Assembly: GCF_905115235.1 (NCBI RefSeq)
Contig: NC_051852.1
Coordinates: forward strand, 119,240,027 to 119,304,026
Source: Hermetia illucens
Taxonomy: Eukaryota; Arthropoda; Insecta; Diptera; Stratiomyidae
DNA length: 64,000 nt
Direction of reading: 5' to 3'
In this document: in pieces, positions 12,325 to 22,600 of the stretch
Layout: each line of letters starts with the position of its first letter
How positions within the stretch are numbered: position 1 is the stretch's first letter
Notes under the pieces: model-generated
Told to the model about the DNA's origin: nothing
The model's database searches: none
The model's input: the letters and a program-made list of their open reading frames with translations, nothing else
Program-made: the position numbers and the translations under genes

Positions 12325-12800
12325 GTCGCGGCCAAAGATCCGCAATGATTTTTCTGTCTATAAAATTTTGAAGAATGCACTGGGAGCTGAATCTCCTGTA
12401 TATAGTTTTCTTGCTCCGTGGTTGTTCGGTGTTCCGAGTGTTGACGAGAATCTGAGACAATGACTACCGCTTCACCATGATGGCGACAATGATGTCGCGT
12501 TGAATCAGTAACATAATCACGTTCAAAATTTGGACATTCCCAATCGAGATGGGGTTGTATTCGCTGTGGAAAAGTTGCGAGAAAGATGTCTTGGATGGCA
12601 TGGACATATTACATATTTGCTAAGATTGGCCTGAACATTGAAGTCAATGGGAGGCGACTAAAAGGCCGACCAAAACAGCGACGGCTTGATACGCTAGATG
12701 GTAATTCGAAAGCCTCTCAACTCCAACTGCACAAAGTGCCGAACACCATCTAGACGCACTGACCCCGCTACCTAACAAGATAAAAACTAAAAAGAAGACA
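12325..12800 (+). mobile_element. LINE B copy 1, 3' end
   Basis: Plus-strand phrases RDRNGVVFAVEKLRERCLGWHGH (split over about 12545-12605) and GRPKQRRLDTLDGN near 12665-12710 match the C-terminal tail of LINE B at 38361-39095. The upstream part is too worn to read as RT. Broken and 5'-truncated. Confidence 0.65.
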
Positions 12801-13675
12801 AGTTTAGTAAAGCATGAATGACATCTTGAAATAAGATACCAGTGATCCATGTTTTTTGCCCGATCTTCAAAATGCTGGTTATCGGCCTTTGTTTGCAGAC
12901 TGGGGTCCCTATTTTGATGAATCTGGGCCTTTATATCAATAAATATATTTTTTGAGTTCAATAAAATTGTTAATATGAGCGAACGTTTCTTTACTTGTTA
13001 TGGGATTATCTTTTGAACAATATTTCTATATTTGTGTTGTTAGCATTAATGTCTATTCTATTTACTATTTGTATTGGGTGACAAACGTTTTAGTGCGGTT
13101 GACTGCCACCGTAGTATCACAAAATGCTTTTGTTACTTATTCAAATTATGTTAATATCGGAACGGTTGCCACTCTCACACCAAAATGTACTTTATTATTA
13201 TTTTTCAAGGTAAAGTGATGTGGAGCGAAGTTAAAATAGTAAAAGTAATAAGGAGAATATACTGTTGTTGTTAAAATTTCTAACGAATGATTTACCGGCC
13301 ATCAATACAGTGTGAATACCGACTAACAATAAAAATCATAAAATCGTTAGTACACAAGCATTGTCATCTATGAGTCAAATTTCCATCCACAATAAGATCC
13401 AACAATGTATGACTGTCCTTATTAGCCTGACAGCTACAAACTGGCAACTTTAGAAACCAATTGGATTCCCATAAAACCACTGTCAATCGTGAACAAGTGT
13501 AGAATTGTAGTTTTGAGTGCGTGTCACATCTGACACGACACGGTTCTTCGTCTTCTAGATTTGTTTCGAGTCCAATAGTAGATTGTGCTAGGTCTGCCAC
13601 AATCCTTCATCAGATCAACTATCTTGAAATCCTAGTCGTAACGCGCAGTTTACCCGATAATTGATAAATTGTAAA
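12801..13675. other. Upstream region of Spp
   Basis: AT-rich region without recognisable repeats. A minus-strand ORF at 13364-13600 has no family resemblance and lies where the Spp promoter and 5' UTR should be. I make no call on promoter elements. Confidence 0.4.
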
Positions 13676-16600
13676 ATGAGTGATGCAGTGGTGGAATCGG
13701 TCGCGCAAGCCGCGGAAAATATAACGGAGACGATCACAAATGCAAAGACCCCATCGACTCCTGAAGGGATGGCTGTCGCCTACGGGAGCCTCGTCATAAT
13801 GGCCATCCTGCCGATTTTCTTCGGGTCGCGACGTTCTGTCGAGCATCATAAAATCAAGAAGGTAAATTTCTACAACGAGATGCGAGTTGATAAGGTACTT
13901 TCGTTGTTGGAAGGAATCGCCGGCTGAGACCGGGGGGAAAACCAATGCCCGGGAAAAGTTCAAGGTTGTTTTGATTGATTACGACAAACTGTGGATTACG
14001 CCAGGCGAAATCATATCTGTCTGTCGGGATTTCTGCACCACGTCAGAATTCTTGAGACAAGAAACTTTCACTTTTGGTGTTGGCTGAGCTTGAAATAAGA
14101 GCGTGAGTGGCTCGGTGGCTCCCCTGACTTGCAAATTGATTTGTTAAGTGGATCAGTTGCCACGTACGAAATAGTTGACCGTACTTATCACTTACGCTCG
14201 TTGCGGTAGTTCGACTTGAAAAAAATCGCTACTGCCACGCGATGAATATAAATGATGCAACTTTCCTGCAAAGTCAATTGCAAATCATGGGTTTGTTGGT
14301 GCATTAAACGGCAATTATCAACGGAGGGAGCTGTAAATCGTCAAATAGTGGCCAAAGTATATACATTTCTAGACACTGGCAACTAATGGCGGGAAGTTAG
14401 GAGCACAACATAAACATTGTGAGTGCTTATCGCGCGTTTTATATCGTTGGGAATTCGGGAGGATTAAACTCTCGCTTCCGCGAGACCCAACGAACGAGAC
14501 GCAGTTCAATTATTCACTTCAAACGTGAGCCCTAAACTATCTCTTGGGAAGAACTTTTCTGTTGAACCCTTCCAGGATCAATATTTGAATGCGTCAAGTG
14601 AACAGTGATTAGTTTTCGACGTCGATTTTGTGATTCTGTTGGAGGAGGAAATTATTATGGACTGGCGACAGTATCTCATGTATAGTTTTAAATGTATTAT
14701 TGGTAATGTCTTTTACAAAAGGCTCCGCTATCAATTTGCTTTGGTGAAAACCGGCGAAGAATTACAAATATCGTCAGAGGTGTAATCAATGGCTTAACCG
14801 CAGTCACTCAAACAGTTGATCGCAATTTTTGAATTTTTGATTTGAAACGCAATAGTACAGAAGCTAGCCATGCTATTTTTTCCAAAAATGCTCTATTATA
14901 CAGACCAGCTCGAAAATTAAAAGAAAAACGTTTAAGACAATCCTAATTTCTTATAATTTCTAATTTCCAGGCATTTTTAACAATAATAGAAATGTTCCGT
15001 ATTTATATAAAAAAAATATAATTTATTAAATAACGAGGAAAGTAAATTACAAACATTCGGAAGTGAAGAAATCGTTTATTGCGAATTCCTGGTCTTCGGA
15101 GTCGCTCGTCATTCCACCTCCCGACGCCGCCCATTACATCCCACAACAATCAGGAATCCTTACATTGTATATTGTGTCATTTGGAAAACTCATGATCTAC
15201 CTGATCCAGAAGTTTTAACAGTTCTTTGGTTCCTGTCTAAATATTAAAATAGCAAGAGGAATATTAACTTTCTCTTAAAAGTAAGATACAAGAACCGAAG
15301 AAGCTGAACCCCAAGTGGGTTTTAAAAACAGAATAGCTTTGTGGGTTTAACCAATGCCAGCGTAAAGCCTGATGAAGCCGGCGGGAAAGGGGGTTAAAGT
15401 TTTAAGCATAAGCTCCATACCAACCTTTTAGAAGAAACAGACCATGAGCTTAATAACAACGTACGGTATTGGATACCGTCATTCTGTAAAAATCATTTTC
15501 TTTAATTTTGGATGCCTTTTGAATTCGCTTTCTTTTAAAACATTCTGCATTTGTTATCATTTTGGAGCCTTCTATTTCATTTTTCAGGATTATTATGGAC
15601 TAAGTGTTATTTGGCGGACAGACACGCTTTTCTGTCTGCCGAAGTATTCACTGGCAACTGTTTACTGGCAACTGTTCAACGATGAAGATTAAATAATGCA
15701 ATATTGTCGCAATCGCGTAAGACCCTCTTTTACCAATTTCTTTATACTTCAAATAGGTTCTCCTTCTTCTTTAGCCTTTGCTCCGTCCAGAACCATCATT
15801 TTCTCGTTTTGGTCTTTTTCGCCATTTTTTTGTGTCAACGGCATGATCTGGATGTAATCGCGATGCGTTCAAATCACCATCCAGCGTGTCAAGCCATCGT
15901 TGTTTCGGCCAGTCGTTTTCCATCGACTTCGATGTTCAGACCAATCTTCGGCAAATGCATTCTCGTTAACGCGAATTATATGACGATATCCTTGAAGACG
16001 CCTCTCTTGTGATTTTTCGACGATCGGTACAATCCCATATCGATCGCGGATATCCTCATTTCAGATATGACGGCGGGTTACGTCTGGTGCAAAATCTTTG
16101 CTCCGTTTATATAATCGGCCAACATTTAGAACCATGGAGGATGACAGGATGGAAAAAAACTGCGGTAAATCTTGTATTTCAGACGATCGTTGATGCGTCG
16201 ATCAGAAAGAACGTCAGTTGTTGAACGCGACTTCATTCTGGTCCGCAATTCACCTATGGCTGCTAGTATTGATCCGAGAAATTTAAATCGCTCGTTTCTA
16301 GAAAGGTCACTACCACTGCCAGTGATGTTGCCTGATCCATTGGGTTCGGTGGTCAAAAATTCTGTATCAGATGATCATCCCATTTTTGAACAAGTTTGTC
16401 GTGATCAGCTTTGCTAGGAGACGCTAGGAAAACATCTGCATAAAGTAGTGTATAGGGCGGTGGATGTTGGATATTCCACGTGACAGTGTCCATAACAATA
16501 ACAAAAATGATCCTCGAACAAGATCTACTGAAGATTTGCCCATTTGTGGAAAATTTTATTAGTTGCAATTGTCGTTGCAGGCGAATTTCAAAAAGCAAGT

Positions 16601-19600
16601 TTGGGATTTCCGGAAACGGACTTAATGCATAGATAAGGGATTTTAAAGTCTGATGCGTTGGAATGCCGCTGTAGCAACTACAGTCATTTGGGTGTAGTGG
16701 TGTAGTCGTGGAGTCACGCTTTCGTCTTTTCTCCTTTCGAGAGGCTTTCAAATCGTCTAAAGTATCAAGATCGACATCGATGGTTTGGTCTGTCTTTTGG
16801 TCGTCTCCAATGGGAGACGTGTTTCATTGTCATTATCCCCATCTGCGCAACAACCGGTATCCGGTCCAGGCCTCCGTTAGTAAGGAACTCCAGACACTCC
16901 AGTTTTGTGCCGGGTTCCACCAATTTAATTTCCCTAAAAGCTGTCCGGCGTCCTGAACTACGCCATTGCTCCAACTCAGGCAATGTTTGCCTCGTCTTCT
17001 TTTTCTACCATAGATTTTGCCCTTATAGACTTTCCGGGCTGGATTATTCTCATCCGTACGGAGTAGGTGAACTGCCCACCGCAACCTGTTGAGTTGGTTT
17101 TTATCCACAACCAGACGATCGTGGTATTGCTCATAGATTTCCTCATTATGTATGCTACGAAATCGGCTATCCTCATGTAGGGGGCCAAAAATTCTTCGGC
17201 GGTTTCTTCTCTCGAATGCGGCCAAGAGTTCGCAGTTTGTTTTTTTTACTTAGAACTCAGATCTCCAAGAAATAGAAATACATAAGGACTTACCTTATGG
17301 TGAGACGTATCGAACGAAACAGGTCTTGTAAGCTGAAACAGGCTCTGTTGGCAACCAACAACCGTGCGCGGATTTCATCGTCGTAGCTGTTATCGGTTGT
17401 GATTTTCGACCCTAGATAGGAGAAATTATCAACAGTCTCAAAGTTCTATTCTCCTATCCTTATACTTCCTGTTTGACCAGTGCGGTTTGATGTTGTTGGT
17501 TGGTTGTTTTCGATGCTGACGTTGCCATCATATACTTCGTCTTACCTTCATTGATGTGCAGCCCCAGATCTCGCGCCGCCTGCTCGATCAGGATGAAAGC
17601 AGTTTGTATGCTGTCATAGGCGGCTTTAAAGTCGATGAAAAGATGGTGCAACTGGTGTCCATATTCCAACAGTTTTTCCATCGCTTGCTGCAGAGAAAAA
17701 ATCTGGTCCGTTGCTCATTTGCCTGGAGTGAAGCCCCATTAGTATGGGCCAATGATGTTCTTGGCGTATGGAGCTATCCGGCCTAGCAAGATAGTGGAGA
17801 ATATCTTATAGATGGTACTCAGCAACGTGATACCTCTATAATTGCTGCACTGTGGGATATCTCCCTTTTTATGTATGAGACAGATAATGCCTCGTTGCCA
17901 ATCGTCAGGCATTGATTCGCTGTCCCACACCTTGAGCACAAGTTGATGAACTACTTGGTGTAATTGGTCGCTCTTTATTGGGACAGGGTGTCGGCTAGCT
18001 GCATGGCAGCTTCATCTCTGTACAGGGAGTGCACGTTCCATGAGATAATATGCACATCGTTATTCTTTTTTCGTTGCCGGGTTCGTCCTTGTAAAATCCA
18101 TCCAGTCCGAGGTTCCTGTTGTGGCTTCATAACAAGTTGTTTTCCGTGTAGGATTATGAGCCTTATCCAACCCCCAACCTGGAGGACCAGTTGGTACAAT
18201 TTGTCCCCTTTTATGCGCGGGAGACTCGCCTTCATGCTTCTCCATCTGCAGCTTTTCGTTAAGAAAGAGCTCCCAGCGGTCACTACGTGGAAGTGGAGGT
18301 AGGGTTTGATAGTAGAGCTGTTGGTCCAGCTGGTGTCTTCTAGGTTTTATGCTTTATCGCGGGTACCAATCCACGTTTCGCCCTGGGACCTATACTACCC
18401 TTTGACCACCAAAGGGCCTTGCCTTCATTAATGTGCAACTCAAGATCTCGCGTCTGCTCGATCTCGATGAAGGTAGACTGTAAATCTCGCGTTGTGTTTC
18501 CCATAATGTCAATATCGTTAACATAGGCCAGCAGTTGGGTGGACTTGAAGAGCATGGTGCTTCTCGCATTTACATCTGCATCGCGAATCATTTTCTCCAG
18601 GGCCAGGTTAAAGAGGACGCATGATAGGTTTGCTTGGTGCTACTTTTATCGGACCTCGCACATTGGTTAGAGTCAGGCTAGTCAGTCTTATCAATTTCTA
18701 TAATTACTGCACTGCGCGATATCCCCCTTTTAATGTATGGGACAGATAATGCCTCGTTGTCAGTCGTCTGGCATTGATTCGCTGTCCCACACCATGAGCA
18801 TCAGTTGATGAACCGAGTGTAGTTGCCTCTATATTTAACCAATTCGGCTGTAATTCCATCGAGTCCTGGCGACTTATGGTTTTTAAGCCGATGGATTGTT
18901 TCTTCTAGGTTAGTTGTGGCAGCATTTGTCCGTCGATAATATCAAGTTGCCAAACAAAAATCAAAATGATCCTTTCATCGCCGATAAATAGAGCAAATTC
19001 CAAACTATAGATGAGGAGTAGCATGAACACATGGCCATAAAGAAAAAATCTAAGCTCGTGGTGAAAATTATGCGTGTTTCAATTCCAAACCAACAACAAA
19101 ATTCCAGATCTGTGGGTATTCATTTTTTTCTCCTTCTCTCTTCATCCCTGAATAATTTAAAGGTATACTGCATACCTCCCATGAACAGCATCATCCTGAT
19201 TAACATTGCTATCTTTGGCGTTATTCGCTGCCGTGGTTTGCTGAAGATTGGGTACATCGTTATACATGATGTTCTCAATAGCCGGCGCAGTACAGAGTCA
19301 TGTTGGGGGAAACTGTTGCGATAATACTCTCCTTGCCTGCATTATTCATATCAATCTTCACAAGTTTAGCTGAGCCAATAAACTATTTTATGGTTTCAAT
19401 AATGAAATCGCGTCACGAAAATCAGACTGTCAAATTGAAAAGCTTCCAGGTCGTCAATCATCTAGAGCTTCAGCATTTTCCCTATAGCCCAAAAGATATA
19501 TGAGACAGTAAGAAGATAGGTACCAACGTAAGTTTCTACTCTCACAATGATCACTGGTATTTACTTTTCTATACAATGCTTGCCTTGTACAACTTGGCAA

Positions 19601-22600
19601 ACATATTCGGTCTTATCGAGTTTGCGTTCGGGACACGAAAATTTGTTTCGTTATGTCCTACTATATTATGGAATTCCCGCCTTGAGGGAGTAACACTTGA
19701 ACCAATATAAAATGGATCATAACTCTCTAGAGAACCTCCGCAAACTTATATTCGTCTTTGAACAGAGTCTTTTCAGGGGTCTCATTCAATTTGCTGCACA
19801 ACCTACTTATAGGCTTGTTCTTTCCTTCTTAATTAATCTTATTTACCACCTTTTACGCATCCATCCGGGTTTGATAGTGATCCGAGCCAAGGTTAGCTAA
19901 TTCACTATTCCACAAACACATTGCACAGTGCCTTTTCAACTTCAGATATTGTTTGTTTTATTAAATCTTTATTGAAAATAAAGTTAGACTTTCAAGAGGT
20001 TTCCAAATAGGCATTTGAGCTTTAACAACAAATACAAATCGTTGCATTTATTGAATTTAGTGAAAACGCACTATATCTCAACGATATGATCGTTATATTG
20101 GCACCACTTCATTCAGAAATCGGCATCTAAATGCAGCTCAACTGGACAACACTTACAAGAAGTTGTCAGTTCACAGGTCTGCAAATTGTTTAAAATTGAT
20201 AGCAGCTCGTATTCAGTTCGCTCGGTAACATATGAATTGGACAATGGAGCAATGGGCAGCAGTGGGTACGTGATACATATGATATCTCATAAGTAATATC
20301 ACTATAAAGTGTAATATCACATTACCATTATCGAGTGCCAACTAAATATTGCCAAACGTAACAATGTCACCTAACATCCCGCATTACCAAAAGGATGGTG
20401 ATATTACTTCTATGATAGGTAACGTTTTGTAATATGATATTCCTTTACAAAACGTCACCTAACATCATTACTGTTCGTAGTACAAGTGGCATCGGCAGTT
20501 GTCAAGAGCCGAGCTGAGCATCGTCGTCGAATCTATTGTAGTTATGATTGCCTGTTCTTTTGGTTGAATTTGGGCTAAAAAATGATTTCAAGTGCTTGTG
20601 AATATGGGGATGCAAATTCGAACCTTAATTGATTTTTAATTTTATCGCTTGTCGGCTGTTGATTGATATTTGTATGGCCTTGGTCTATTTAATATTTCCT
20701 AGTACAAGTGGCAGAGCCGATTGTAGAGTGCCAATGTCGACATCAGTTCCAAATCTGTCCTTTCGGCTGGTTTTGGTGTGAAAAGATGATTTCGATTTTG
20801 TGTCCAAGCAAGATCTAGCCTTAATGAAGGCAGGGCAGTTGTGGTAGTTTGCTAAGTGGGACGGAAACCACAACTTATATACGAAGGATTTTTTCTTTCT
20901 TGAAATTCTCTATGTTTATGGCCACGCATCGGTACGACATATTATAATTTGATGCGACATTACCAAGCCTCTGTGCCTCCGGATAGCTCAGTGGTTGAAG
21001 TACGAAGCTGTCGTACGGAAGGTTGTGGTTCAAATCTCACTGGTATTAGAGGGATTTGTATCGTGACTTGACGCACTGATATCAGTCGACTCAGCTGTGA
21101 ATGAGTACCTGAGTCAAATCACGGGTGAGCGCAACGTTGACAGCTTCAAAAGTGCGAATTTTAGAAAGCTTGCCAGATTGGTCTAAATGTAACTGAGAAG
21201 AGCTGCAGCTCTTTCTGATCGCATCATGGTTTCGAAAATACGAACAGCTATTGACACTATTATCCCCAGACGATGAGGTTCTTCGTCACTAGAGTAAGAA
21301 TTATCTAACTCTCTTATAACGAGATTATTCTGCCTATTTGTTGGGAGAGCAAATGTGGAGAAAGGGTGGTTGCTTTCTTCAAAGATTTTTTGCCGAGTCT
21401 TGTGGTTAGAATTTGAATTGAAGTGGGGTTCAAGAAGAGCGTTGTTTGGGAGGCTTTCTAAAACTTCTTGCGCAATTTTTTTGGTTATCTGGGGGTATGT
21501 TTTCAGTGTAATGGGAGAATTTTTTTGATGTAGGGATTTAAAGGTTTTGCGTCGTAATTTAAGAAAAAATAAAAAAATCAATTTCGTCTCCTTAGACAGT
21601 GCAGAATTCTGCGTTTTGGAAAGTCGAATGGGTTTCTCGTCTTCTCCATTGAAGAAATTACATGTTTGAGGTCCGACATATAAATCCTCCTCTCGTTGCG
21701 AGACGCGTATCCAAGTAGATGATTCGACAATTTCTTTCCAGCGTGTGCTTAGGAATGAATCATCAGATTGTATTGTTCAATGACTCGTATTATTTCGAGT
21801 ATTTTTCTCAAACACGGGTCTCGAAACTCATGCTTAGTTAGATCTTCGCAAAAGGGTTTCGTATATTAACTTCACTTCATTTTAATGTTACTGGCAGCGA
21901 AGGTGGATCTAGCATTCTTAATGTGTCGGTTAACATATATTGATCAACGCCTTTGATGTTTTGTCGAACTTTGGTTTTGTTGGTGTTAATCTTCAATCCG
22001 ACTCCGCTCGCGTTCTCCAAATTCCAACCCATTTGGCCAAAGTCGATGTCATGAGAGAGAAAATAAAGTTATAGTTATTAGCTTAGTCGGGGTGTTTGAG
22101 GAACGACACCATGATCTATTAACGCCCTCCGCGTTGCTCAGATAGGGCAGCACAAAGAATGTCACCGATGACGAGAAGGAATAGTATCAGCGACAACACA
22201 ATTTGGACTTCGAATTTATCTGAAATATTACTTCGATGCAACACATGACATTTTGCGATATCAATAGCTAATAATAGCTATTAGTTGATTGGGAATGCCA
22301 CTTCCTGTTGACGGTGTTGAAGTTTTTCCTGAGATCGATGAGAAGCAGTTGAAGCGGAAATACGAACTGATCAGATTGCTCCAAAATCATCCCTTGGGCG
22401 TTGATGGGGTCAGTGCAGGAGAGGATCCAGAGCGGGAACCAACCTGCTACTGCCGATTAGGCTTCCGAAGTTCCAGGATAATGTTGCCCATTCGTTTCTC
22501 ATCGGCAGGAAGCTTACAAATACCTCTCCAATTATTTCATTTAAGATACTTGTCTTTTATTTCTGCACTCTCTGGTCTCAGATTCCCAGAATGATGTAGA

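Noticed and set aside
10743-12800. LINE A plus LINE B as one compound mobile unit
   Set aside because: At 12325 and 16820 the LINE B part starts at different points, and copies 1, 2 and 5 of LINE A lack it.
13364-13600. 78-codon minus-strand ORF upstream of Spp
   Set aside because: No family resemblance and no splice partner; it lies in the expected promoter/5' UTR of Spp.
21183-21581. 132-codon minus-strand ORF as a host gene inside the Spp intron
   Set aside because: It follows an RT remnant in the same orientation, and its composition fits a worn element tail. I kept it within the LINE feature.
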